Shown here piece by piece: positions 24,475-32,301 of a DNA stretch of 64,000 nt. Location: the NCBI GenBank assembly GCA_003151115.1, contig PLWS01000002.1, positions 806,001-870,000 on the forward strand. The letters are read 5' to 3'. Positions within the stretch are counted from its first letter, which is position 1; every line of letters begins with the position of its first letter. Under the pieces are notes generated by a model. It was not told the origin of the DNA. It searched no databases and was given only the letters and a program-made list of their open reading frames with translations. This stretch comes from Vulcanimicrobiota bacterium (GTDB lineage: Bacteria > Vulcanimicrobiota > Vulcanimicrobiia > Vulcanimicrobiales > Vulcanimicrobiaceae). The position numbers and the translations under genes were made by a program.

Positions 24475-25302
24475 GTGTATAAACTCGCGAGTAAAGAAGG
24501 AGCCGGAGCGACCGTAGTTCGCGTGGGATCGGCGAGCTTCGGCGACGGAGGTTTTACGATGATCGCCGGTCCGTGCGCGATCGAGAGCCGCGCGCAGATC
24601 GACCTGACGGCGAAATTCGTGGCTTCGGCCGGGGCGGCGATGGTGCGCGGCGGCGCCTACAAGCCGCGTACGTCGCCCTACGCGTTTCAAGGCCTCGGAG
24701 AAGAGGGCGTCAAGCTGATCGCCGCGGCGTGCCAGAGCGCGGGTCTACCCGCAGTCGTCGAAGCGCTCGCCGAAACGCAGCTGCTCGTGCTCGACTGGTA
24801 CGTGGACATGATTCAAATCGGTGCACGCAACATGCAGAACTTCACGCTGCTGCAGGCTGCGGCGCGCACGGGAAGGCCCGTGCTGCTCAAACGTGCGCCC
24901 TTCGCGACGCTCGACGAGGTGCTCTATGCGGCCGAATACATTTTGCTCGAAGGGAACCCCAACGTCGTCTTGTGCGAACGCGGCGTGCGCGGATTCGATC
25001 CACAGACGCGCAATCTTTTCGACCTTGGCGGAGCGCTGCGTCTCAAGGAACTCACGCATCTGCCCGTGATCGCCGATCCTAGCCACGCGACCGGGCGCGC
25101 GAGCTTGATCGAACCGCTCGTACTGGCAGCGGCGGCTGCCGGTTTGGACGGCGCGATCGTCGAGGTCCATCCGGAACCGCGCACGGCGCTCTCCGATGCC
25201 GCGCAAGCGCTCGATTTCGACGCCTTCGCGCAGTTGATGCGCAAACTCGAAGCGCTGCGCGGTTCGCTCGAACTCAAACCCAAATTGGCGGCTTGCAAAT
25301 AA
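24475..25302 (+). CDS. aroF: 3-deoxy-D-arabino-heptulosonate 7-phosphate (DAHP) synthase
   Basis: Condenses phosphoenolpyruvate and erythrose 4-phosphate, the entry step to all aromatic amino acids. The ~275-residue enzyme is of the short AroA-beta/KDO8P-synthase-like type: G-P-C-A-I-E-S at 32-38, G-G-A-Y-K-P-R-T-S-P-Y, I-G-A-R-N-M-Q-N-F, and D-P-S-H-A-T-G-R. The GTG at 24475 has GAGG 8 bases upstream and is the first start after the attenuator. An in-frame ATG at 24358 would translate the attenuator itself and is rejected. No ACT or chorismate mutase domain is fused, so control seems to rest on the Tyr/Trp attenuator. Confidence 0.93.
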   Translation: MYKLASKEGAGATVVRVGSASFGDGGFTMIAGPCAIESRAQIDLTAKFVASAGAAMVRGGAYKPRTSPYAFQGLGEEGVKLIAAACQSAGLPAVVEALAETQLLVLDWYVDMIQIGARNMQNFTLLQAAARTGRPVLLKRAPFATLDEVLYAAEYILLEGNPNVVLCERGVRGFDPQTRNLFDLGGALRLKELTHLPVIADPSHATGRASLIEPLVLAAAAAGLDGAIVEVHPEPRTALSDAAQALDFDAFAQLMRKLEALRGSLELKPKLAACK

Positions 25303-25341
25303 TGGCGCGTCCGGCGCTTCACTGGGCTCTTACGATAGAAC

Positions 25342-25611
25342 GTGGGATTTGCGCTGCACTATCTCTTCGCGCTCGGCATCGTGGCGCTATTGTTGGCCGG
25401 GCTGCACGCCGCGGCGCGCGTTTTCGCACGCCGGCACCAAACGTCGCAGGCCGGTAAGGCCGTACGCATCTTGGAATCGGCTGCGCTGACCAAGGAGGCC
25501 GCACTGCACGTGGCCGGCATTGAAGGGCGCAGATATCTGGTTGGTACTGCCGATGGCTGCATCGCGCTGCTGGCGGAGCTGCCGCCCGAACCGGGCGAAG
25601 CCGCGGATTAG
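25342..25611 (+). CDS. FliO-like small membrane protein
   Basis: An 89-residue protein with one N-terminal transmembrane helix (about residues 5-25). A short cytoplasmic domain follows: V-R-I-L-E-S-A-A-L-T-K-E-A-A-L-H-V-A-G-I-E-G-R-R-Y-L-V-G, given here in parts of the FliO pattern (R-x-L-E, L-x-V-x-x-V/I-x-G-R-x-Y-L-V-G). FliO helps assemble the flagellar type III export gate. GTG start. It stands alone after aroF and overlaps the convergent lipoprotein gene by 4 bases. With no export gate genes nearby its real role is uncertain. Confidence 0.65.
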   Translation: MGFALHYLFALGIVALLLAGLHAAARVFARRHQTSQAGKAVRILESAALTKEAALHVAGIEGRRYLVGTADGCIALLAELPPEPGEAAD

Positions 25612-26630
25612 AAGTAGGTCAGCCGCGCGACTTTATTTGCCGCAGTCTCCGTAAAGTAGATTTCGGAGTCCGGACCGAGCGAGAGGAACGAAGCCTGCGA
25701 AGTCGCGGTCGGAATCGCAAATTCGCTCACTGCGAACGAGATGCCGGAGATTTGGCCCACCTTGTTCTGCGCGCGATCCGTGAAGTAGAGGTTGAAGTCG
25801 GCGCCGCCGACCAAGCCGAACGCCGAAGTTGCCGGCGAGAGCGAGTGCTCGGTAACGACGCCTGCGGGCGTGATCTGTCCGAGCTTGGCCGCGTTATTCT
25901 CCGTGAAGCACAGCGTCTGACCGTCGGGGCAAACCACGATTTGCGTCGGCGCGGCATTTGCCGTTAGCGTCGGGCGCGGCGTTCCGAACGTTTGCGCGGT
26001 GACGTCGAAACGGACGATCGCCGAAGCGTTGCTTTCGACAATCCAGATTCCGCCGTCGCTGAACCCGACAAGGCCGGCGAGCCCGGCGTTAGCGGTCGGT
26101 ACGGGGAATTCGGTGATATTGCCGGTGAGGTCGATGCGCCCGAGCTTGTTGGCGTTTGTTTCGGTGAACCACAGCGCGCCGTCAGGCCCGCGAGTGATAT
26201 ACGTCGGACCGGCGTTTGGCGTCGGCAGCGGGTACTCAGTTGTGTTTGTGCTCGTTTGCATGGCGATCTGGTTGGCGCTGTTTTCGGTGTACCAGATGTT
26301 GCCGTCGGGCGTCGCGACGACGCCGAACGGGCCGGCATTGGCAGTCGGCACCGCGGTTTCGGTAAAGACTCCGCCGGTCGTCATCTTGCCGATCTTGTTG
26401 CCTGCCGTTTCCGCAAAGTAGATAAAGCCGTCGGAACCCAGCGTGATGCCTTGCGGCGCGCTTGCCCCTGTGGGCACGGTGAACTCTGCCGAAACGTGCG
26501 GCACCACCGGCGTGGGAGTGGGCAAAGGCCCGCTGCCGATGACCGTGCCACCGGAGCAGGCAGTTGAGGCCAGCAAGGCCAGGGCGGCCAGGACCAGCCC
26601 GGCGCTGCGAAAGACGAAGGGACGCCGCAT
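25608..26630 (-). CDS. Vgb-like beta-propeller lipoprotein
   Basis: A ~340-residue exported protein with a signal ending L-L-A-S-T-A-C, probably a lipoprotein though the lipobox is imperfect, and a Pro/Thr linker. Six or seven repeats of about 42 residues follow, each with a core such as G-P-D-G-A-L-W-F-T-E-T-N-A-N-K-L-G-R. This is the blade pattern of virginiamycin B lyase and related streptogramin-lyase-like propellers. Antibiotic lyase activity should not be assumed, because many such propellers are structural. The ATG at 26630 has GGAG upstream; the ATG at 26642 has none. Divergent from the blaI promoter. Confidence 0.83.
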   Translation of the reverse strand: MRRPFVFRSAGLVLAALALLASTACSGGTVIGSGPLPTPTPVVPHVSAEFTVPTGASAPQGITLGSDGFIYFAETAGNKIGKMTTGGVFTETAVPTANAGPFGVVATPDGNIWYTENSANQIAMQTSTNTTEYPLPTPNAGPTYITRGPDGALWFTETNANKLGRIDLTGNITEFPVPTANAGLAGLVGFSDGGIWIVESNASAIVRFDVTAQTFGTPRPTLTANAAPTQIVVCPDGQTLCFTENNAAKLGQITPAGVVTEHSLSPATSAFGLVGGADFNLYFTDRAQNKVGQISGISFAVSEFAIPTATSQASFLSLGPDSEIYFTETAANKVARLTYF

Positions 26631-26722
26631 TCGAGTCTCCATTGATAGGGGTAACGAATCGGCGCTATTCGTCCTCTCTCGCTACGGGGCCCGCCACCCT
26701 TGCCTGTATATTAATTCCATAG

Positions 26723-26751
26723 TTGACAAGATGCGCCGGAGGTCTTATATT
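26723..26751 (+). promoter_or_regulatory. Strong promoter of the blaI-M56 operon
   Basis: A perfect TTGACA (26723-26728) and TATATT (26746-26751, 5 of 6) are spaced by exactly 17 bases. They sit in an AT-rich island between the divergent lipoprotein and blaI genes. Confidence 0.85.
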
Positions 26752-26752
26752 C

Positions 26753-26768
26753 TATTAAAGAATTAATA
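26753..26768 (+). promoter_or_regulatory. Probable BlaI operator (inverted repeat)
   Basis: TATTAA-AGAA-TTAATA is a perfect 6-base inverted repeat starting 1 base after the -10 box and covering the expected transcription start. The place suits autorepression by BlaI. The sequence differs from the TACA/TGTA-type bla operators, so binding is inferred. Confidence 0.6.
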
Positions 26769-26793
26769 CATCCCAATTCTTCTGGAGGTTGCC

Positions 26794-27177
26794 ATGGCTC
26801 GTAAGAAATCGCCGACTCTGACCGAGGCGGAGTTGCGTTTGATGGAAGTGCTGTGGCAAAAACGCAGCGCCACGATCGCCGACGTGACCGAAGCCCTGCC
26901 TCCACCGCCGATCGCGTACAACACGGTGCTGACAACGATGCGCATTCTCGAACAAAAAGGCTACGTCAGCCACGAAGAACAGGGTCGCGCGTACCTCTAT
27001 TCGCCGCTTGTCGAACGCGAAGAGGCGGCGCAGTCCGCGGTCGGACTGCTGCTCAACCGTTTCTTTGGAAACAAGTCCGCCGAACTCGCGCTACGCTTAA
27101 TCGAAAACGAACGCCCGGGTGAAGCGGAGCTCCAGCGGCTCAAGACGCTCATCGAACAGTACGAGGAAGGCACGTAA
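26794..27177 (+). CDS. blaI: BlaI/MecI/CopY-family repressor
   Basis: A 127-residue winged-helix repressor, normally inactivated when a BlaR1-type membrane protease is triggered. The N-terminal domain has L-T-E-A-E-L-R-L-M-E-V-L-W and the recognition region P-P-I-A-Y-N-T-V-L-T-T-M-R-I-L. Y-V-S-H-E-E-Q-G-R-A-Y-L-Y follows, then the C-terminal dimerisation helices with L-L-N-R-F-F-G. TGGAGG precedes the ATG. The stop abuts the ATG of the M56 sensor gene. A strong promoter overlapped by an inverted repeat lies upstream. No beta-lactamase gene is nearby, so the name describes the family and not the inducer. Confidence 0.93.
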   Translation: MARKKSPTLTEAELRLMEVLWQKRSATIADVTEALPPPPIAYNTVLTTMRILEQKGYVSHEEQGRAYLYSPLVEREEAAQSAVGLLLNRFFGNKSAELALRLIENERPGEAELQRLKTLIEQYEEGT

Positions 27178-29307
27178 ATGCACGCGCTCGCTGCTTTTTC
27201 TGAACCCGCGGCGCGGATTGCCGTCGCGACGCTCTTCAACAGCCTATGGGAAGGCGCGCTCCTCGCCGTTGCCGTTTGGGCGCTTTTGAACTATCTGCCG
27301 AACATCAACGCGACGACGCGCTATGCCGCTTGGTGCGTCGCGCTGATCGCAGCGCTGGTCGTTCCGGTCGTAACCGCCGTCCCGCAAGTCAGCGTGCAAA
27401 GCGCGCCGGCCTATCACCACGCGGTCGCGCCGCCGCCGGCGGCGATAACGCGCGGCGCCGTCACGGCCGCACGCGTCAAACTGCCGGCAAATGCCGTCAG
27501 CAAAACCGGTGCTGCGGCCGGTGCATCACAACCCGCCGCGATCGCGCCGAGCTTCCCGAGCCGGTTGCGCTTTGCGTTGCCGGAAGCGCTGGCCCTCGGA
27601 ATCTTCGCCGTATGGATCGTTGCGTCGCTCTTCCTTTTAATGCGGCTGGCTTTCAATCTCTTCAAACTCGAGGCGCTCAAGCGCGACGCGCTCCCGCTCT
27701 CGCTCGACTACCGCGAGCAGCTCGCTCGCTGGACGCGTGCGGAAAAAGGCGGGCGCGACATACGCCTGTGCGTTTCCGATCACATCGAAGTGCCCGTGGC
27801 CGTCGGTCTGTTCGACTCGATGGTGCTGATTCCAAAGCACCTGCTCGAAACGCTCTCCGAAAAAGAGATCGATCAAATCACCCTGCACGAACTCGCGCAT
27901 CTGCGCCGCGCCGACGACTGGACCAACGGTTTGCAGCGCGTCATTCAAGCGATCTTTTTCTTCAACCCCGCGGTATTGTTCATGGCGCAACAGCTCGATC
28001 TCGAACGTGAGGTCGCGTGCGACGACTGGGTGCTGCACCAAACCGGCGACGTCCGCCCGTACGCAACCTGTCTCACGCGGATGGCCGAAGTCACGGCGTG
28101 GCCCCATCGCCCACTCGCAGCCCCGGGCGTGTTTCTTACGCGCCGCGGGCTCTCGGTGCGCGTTGAGAGACTGCTTCGGGCAGGCCGCAACGTCCGCACG
28201 AGCGTTTCGTTCGGCCCGGCCGGTGCGGTCGCGGCGGCGCTGATCGTCACGTTCTTCGTCGCGCAAAACGTGGCGCCGTCATTCGCATTCACGCTCGCGC
28301 CCGGCGCGCACGTTACCCAAGCGCACTCTGCCCAAGCACACGCATCTGCGCTGGTCAAACCCGCTAGTGAAGTTGCCAAGACGACGGTCGTCTATCGCAA
28401 CAAGTATGTGCCTTCGCAACAGGGTACGTTCCCGGCGGCAATCGTGGCAGCCGCCACGCCGGCCGCTCGACCGTCGTCCGTCGCAACGAGGAAACAAACG
28501 AAAGTGGTAAAGCGCACGGCGATTCATAACGGTATGGTCGACGTCAACATCCCCGCCGTCAACGTCCACGTTCCGGAAGTCAACGTGAACGTTCCGGCTA
28601 CCGACGTACGCGTCCCGGCCGTCAACGTTCACGTGGCGCCCATCAACGTGAATATTCCGGCGATGCGCTACAAGGTGCCGTACGGCTACAAGGCCGGCCT
28701 AAAACGGGTCGCGGATCTCAACGGCTCGTGCACGGGCTGCGATTTCAGCCACGTGCAGTGGGCCGGACGCAACCTCTCGCGCGTCGCGCTGGTCGGTTCG
28801 GACTTTTCCAACGCGGATCTGCACGGCGCGAACTTCTCGTACGCCAACCTCACGGGCGTGGACTTTACCGGCGCGAATCTGCGCGACGTCAACTTCGCAA
28901 ATGCAAATATGGAAGGCTGCGACATGCGGCATGCCGATTTGACCGGCGCGAACTTTGCCGGCGCGCACATCAACGGCTGCGACATAGAAATATCGAAGTT
29001 GGCGCCGTCGCAGGCACGCGCCATTCTGGCCGGATGCCAAGGCTGCGATTTCCGCGGCGCAAACTTGCGTGGAGCGGACTTGCGCGGGCTATCGGTATCG
29101 GGCGACGATTTCAACTCGGCGGATCTTCGCGGCGCCGACATGCGCAACGCTTCGTTCAACGGTATCGACTTCAAGAATGCCAAACTCGACGGCGCACATC
29201 TTGACGGGGCTTCGTTTAATGGGTGCGATTTTACAAGCGTCGATCTGCGCAACGTCGACTTGAGCCACGCGCAAATCACGGGTAGCAAAATCAACATCAT
29301 GAGGTAG
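27178..29307 (+). CDS. BlaR1-like M56 metalloprotease with C-terminal pentapeptide-repeat sensor
   Basis: A 709-residue membrane protein. The N-terminal part is the BlaR1/MecR1 M56 protease: four helices (about 18-36, 46-66, 138-160, 347-368), the zinc motif H-E-L-A-H at 237-241 and E278 in E-V-A-C-D. Where BlaR1 has a penicillin-binding domain outside the cell, this protein has a linker with V-N-V-x-V-P repeats (~453-495) and then pentapeptide repeats of the A-D/N-L-x-x type (~516-705). C518-x-x-C521 and C620-x-x-C623 open two ~100-residue modules. By topology the repeats should be periplasmic. It is coupled to blaI; the inducer is unknown. Confidence 0.92.
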   Translation: MHALAAFSEPAARIAVATLFNSLWEGALLAVAVWALLNYLPNINATTRYAAWCVALIAALVVPVVTAVPQVSVQSAPAYHHAVAPPPAAITRGAVTAARVKLPANAVSKTGAAAGASQPAAIAPSFPSRLRFALPEALALGIFAVWIVASLFLLMRLAFNLFKLEALKRDALPLSLDYREQLARWTRAEKGGRDIRLCVSDHIEVPVAVGLFDSMVLIPKHLLETLSEKEIDQITLHELAHLRRADDWTNGLQRVIQAIFFFNPAVLFMAQQLDLEREVACDDWVLHQTGDVRPYATCLTRMAEVTAWPHRPLAAPGVFLTRRGLSVRVERLLRAGRNVRTSVSFGPAGAVAAALIVTFFVAQNVAPSFAFTLAPGAHVTQAHSAQAHASALVKPASEVAKTTVVYRNKYVPSQQGTFPAAIVAAATPAARPSSVATRKQTKVVKRTAIHNGMVDVNIPAVNVHVPEVNVNVPATDVRVPAVNVHVAPINVNIPAMRYKVPYGYKAGLKRVADLNGSCTGCDFSHVQWAGRNLSRVALVGSDFSNADLHGANFSYANLTGVDFTGANLRDVNFANANMEGCDMRHADLTGANFAGAHINGCDIEISKLAPSQARAILAGCQGCDFRGANLRGADLRGLSVSGDDFNSADLRGADMRNASFNGIDFKNAKLDGAHLDGASFNGCDFTSVDLRNVDLSHAQITGSKINIMR

Positions 29308-29378
29308 GACCCCGTAACCCCGGTTTTTAGCGCCTGCGCGTGCAAGCTTGGTTTCGTGCGGACTTTTCGGAGAGAAAC

Positions 29379-30209
29379 ATGAGCAAACGTCTTGTAAATC
29401 TGATTGCGGCGGCCTTCGTTGCAGGGTTGTTGATTGGCGGTAGTTCGGGTGCGGCGCGCGCACAGCTGGGAATTCCCCGCTCGTGCGTCGGGTGCGACTT
29501 GCGCGGCAACGACCTCCACGGGCGCGATCTTCGTTCGGTTGCGTGGGTCGGCGTGGATCTGCGCGGCGTGAACTTGCGAAATGCGAACTTCTCGGGCGCG
29601 AAGCTGGCCGGCGTGAACCTTCGCGGCGCGGATCTGCGCGGGGCCGATCTGCGCGATGCCAAATTGGCGGGTTGCGACCTGCGCGACGCCAAGCTGGACG
29701 GCGCAAAGCTGGACGGCATCAAACTTGCCGGCGTCAATCTCGCTGGCAGTTTCTTGAACGGCCTGCCGGATGCCCAGATTCACGCGCTGCTCTCCACCTG
29801 CGCAGGCTGCAACGTCAGCAGCGTCGATCTGCACGGCAAGAACCTGCAAGGCATCAGAACCGCGGGCAGTAATTTTTCCGGCTCAAACTTGAGCGGCACG
29901 AACCTGCGCGACGCGACGCTGATGGCGGACAACTTGTCAGGGGTGAACCTTCAGAACGCGGACCTGGGCGGGGCGGCGCTCTGCGGACACGAGACCGACT
30001 GGAACGACGGCAACGTTGCCCGCGGCTCGCGTATTATCTGCACGAACCTGCGCGGCGCCGATTTGCGTGGCGCGGATCTGCGCGGGGCGTTGCTCTGCGA
30101 TTCGCGCAACGGCCCGGATTACGCAGACCGGCGGGATTGCGCGCCGCTCGACGCCGCGACGCTGCGCGACGTCGCGCACGCCAACCTCACCGGTGCGAAG
30201 GGACCCTGA
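29379..30209 (+). CDS. Secreted pentapeptide-repeat protein
   Basis: A 276-residue protein with a signal peptide (cleavage near A-R-A-Q). The mature part is a right-handed quadrilateral beta-helix of pentapeptide repeats (N-L-R-G-A-D-L-R-G-A-D-L and similar). Two modules each begin with a C-x-G-C motif: C36/C39 in S-C-V-G-C and C141/C144 in T-C-A-G-C. The same modular plan is seen in the sensor part of the M56 protein just upstream, so the two genes share an origin. The ATG at 29379 follows CGGAGAG. It may be a periplasmic partner or decoy of the M56 sensor; no enzyme activity is evident. Confidence 0.88.
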   Translation: MSKRLVNLIAAAFVAGLLIGGSSGAARAQLGIPRSCVGCDLRGNDLHGRDLRSVAWVGVDLRGVNLRNANFSGAKLAGVNLRGADLRGADLRDAKLAGCDLRDAKLDGAKLDGIKLAGVNLAGSFLNGLPDAQIHALLSTCAGCNVSSVDLHGKNLQGIRTAGSNFSGSNLSGTNLRDATLMADNLSGVNLQNADLGGAALCGHETDWNDGNVARGSRIICTNLRGADLRGADLRGALLCDSRNGPDYADRRDCAPLDAATLRDVAHANLTGAKGP

Positions 30210-30210
30210 C

Positions 30211-32277
30211 ATGAAAGCGTTGCTCGCCGTGGCGATCATCGCCGCACTTACCACGGGAACGGCCGCCGCTATCGAACCGGTTGCCGCACAGGATCTGTTG
30301 ACGGTTCCGGTGATCGCGTCGGCGCCGGCGATGGACGGAACGTTAGGAGATCCGCTGTGGCAAAAAGCTGTGACGGCGAGTCTGGGCTATGACGTCAACC
30401 TGCATCAGCCAGCGAAGCAGCCTACGACGGCCTACATGTTGACCGACGGGAGTTTCTTGTACGTCGCGTTCGACGTAAAGACGACGGCGCCGATCAGCGC
30501 TCGGGAGCACACGAACGGCGTCGGTATGGATACGGATGACGAAGTGCAAGTCGACTTGTGGCCCGGCGGCGACCAAGGCTTTATGTATAAGTTCACGTCG
30601 ACCCCGATCGGCACGCATTACCAATTTTCAACCGAAAACAATTCGTACGAGCCGAATTGGATCTCATCCGGTAAGGTCAATGCGGGCGGATTTACCGTGA
30701 CGATGAAGATTCCGCTGGCGGGAATGCGCGGCGCAGGCAAAATGTGGCGCGTGCAATTCATACGCTTGTCTCCGGCCACGCGCGAGAGTTTGGTGTGGCG
30801 GGGCGCCGCGAGTCAAAGCGACTTCAACGACGTGACGTTCGCCGGCCGGCTGACCGGAATTCCGACCGTGGGGTCGTCGCATCCCAAGAGCCGCATCGCC
30901 GTTTACGGATTGGGATCGCTGGCTTCGCGTTCGATCGGCGGCAGCACGTCGCGCGCGGGCGTCGATCTGTCGATCCCAATCGACTCGAGCACGTCGTTCG
31001 TGGCGACGCTGCATCCGGACTATTCGAACGTGGAGACGGATCAGCAGAGCATTTCGCCGACCGCGTTCAGGCGGTTCTTCAACGAAGTTCGCCCGTTCTT
31101 CACGCAGGGAGCGAACTTTTACAATCCGTTCTCGTGCACGGGCTGCCCGGGTATCCAGGAACTCTACACGCCGGCCATCCCGACGCCGCGCGACGGATAC
31201 GCCATTGAAGGAAAAGAAGGGCGGTTCAACTTCGCCGGCTTCGACGCCGTCGGAATCGATCGGAACGACAACGCGCAATCGTTCTACTATAAGACGCCGA
31301 ACCGCCGCGTGCAAATTGCGACGCAGCGCGTCGCCGTAAGTATGCCGGGTTTCAACGACGTCACCGTTACCGACGGCATCACGTACGACAACCATTCGGA
31401 CCTCTTTGCGTACTACAATTGGGGTTACGACCGCGGCACTTCGGTGCTCGACAACAACGATAACAAACGTTCCGATTTCGGAATTGCTTACGATCCCCCG
31501 AACCTCTTCGCGGATTTCAGTATCCGGAAGCTCGGCACATATTACAATCCGTTTGACGGCATCGTCTCGCACCCGGGCATCGCCGGTTATAATTTCAATG
31601 TTTGGAAACAATGGAACTATACGGGAAACAGCGCCTTTAAGTGGATCCAGGTCTTTGGCTCCATCGACCGTTACCACGGAACCACAGGCGCGCTCAATCA
31701 GACCGATAACAACCTCGGCTTCGACGTGCTGACGCGCAACTTCATCGAGCTCTGGGCTAACACGGGCTCGTCCTACCTGCTGCTCGGCAACGGCGTCTTC
31801 GCGCCGATCACCATCAACTCGCGCGGCTTCGGCTGGCGCAGTTCGACTGCATATCCAACCTTCATCGAATACGATTCCGGCCGGTTCGGGCCGGGCCGCA
31901 TCGTATCGTGGGCACGCAGCAGCGTCATGCGCGTGGGTAACCGCGCGTCGATCACGCTGCAGGCGAACGACACGCAGCAGTACCTCGATAACGGACCCAC
32001 CTACACGCAATGGTTAGAGCGCCTGAGCTATGCATACCAAAGCGGTTTGAACGAGTCGTTCGCGGTCGGCGTACGGCGCATCATCGGCTTCTCGCCGGTG
32101 CTCGCTGCGGGCGACGTTCCGTCTTTTTCCAGTGGCTGGAATCTTTCGTTCGCCTATCATAAACTGCTGGCGCACAACGAGATCTATCTGGTGTACGGAG
32201 ATGCCAGCGCGTTCTCGACCTCGCCCCAGCTGATCTTCAAAGTCGTGCACTATTTCGGCGCCGATAAGGGAACGTAA
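30211..32277 (+). CDS. DUF5916 protein with CBM9-like N-terminal domain
   Basis: A 688-residue exported protein. After a signal peptide (ends near T-A-A-A) comes a family 9 carbohydrate-binding-like domain (A-P-A-M-D-G-T-L-G-D-P-L-W-Q, L-Y-V-A-F-D-V-K, D-T-D-D-E-V-Q-V-D-L), followed by DUF5916. Alternating hydrophobic strands in the long C-terminal part and an aromatic ending suggest an outer-membrane beta barrel. E-V-R-P-F-F-T-Q-G-A-N-F-Y is a typical DUF5916 block. It starts 1 base after the pentapeptide gene and is probably co-transcribed. Function unknown; family members are often annotated as hydrolases without proof. Confidence 0.83.
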   Translation: MKALLAVAIIAALTTGTAAAIEPVAAQDLLTVPVIASAPAMDGTLGDPLWQKAVTASLGYDVNLHQPAKQPTTAYMLTDGSFLYVAFDVKTTAPISAREHTNGVGMDTDDEVQVDLWPGGDQGFMYKFTSTPIGTHYQFSTENNSYEPNWISSGKVNAGGFTVTMKIPLAGMRGAGKMWRVQFIRLSPATRESLVWRGAASQSDFNDVTFAGRLTGIPTVGSSHPKSRIAVYGLGSLASRSIGGSTSRAGVDLSIPIDSSTSFVATLHPDYSNVETDQQSISPTAFRRFFNEVRPFFTQGANFYNPFSCTGCPGIQELYTPAIPTPRDGYAIEGKEGRFNFAGFDAVGIDRNDNAQSFYYKTPNRRVQIATQRVAVSMPGFNDVTVTDGITYDNHSDLFAYYNWGYDRGTSVLDNNDNKRSDFGIAYDPPNLFADFSIRKLGTYYNPFDGIVSHPGIAGYNFNVWKQWNYTGNSAFKWIQVFGSIDRYHGTTGALNQTDNNLGFDVLTRNFIELWANTGSSYLLLGNGVFAPITINSRGFGWRSSTAYPTFIEYDSGRFGPGRIVSWARSSVMRVGNRASITLQANDTQQYLDNGPTYTQWLERLSYAYQSGLNESFAVGVRRIIGFSPVLAAGDVPSFSSGWNLSFAYHKLLAHNEIYLVYGDASAFSTSPQLIFKVVHYFGADKGT

Positions 32278-32301
32278 GCCGCTCGCGGCGTAAAAAGGGG
32301 C

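Noticed and set aside
28535-28663. Short direct repeats that could suggest a CRISPR-like array
   Set aside because: They are in-frame codons for V-N-V-x-V-P units with variable third bases and no spacers.
28686-29849. A 387-residue antisense frame over the pentapeptide genes with regular repeats
   Set aside because: Its periodicity simply mirrors the pentapeptide codons on the plus strand.
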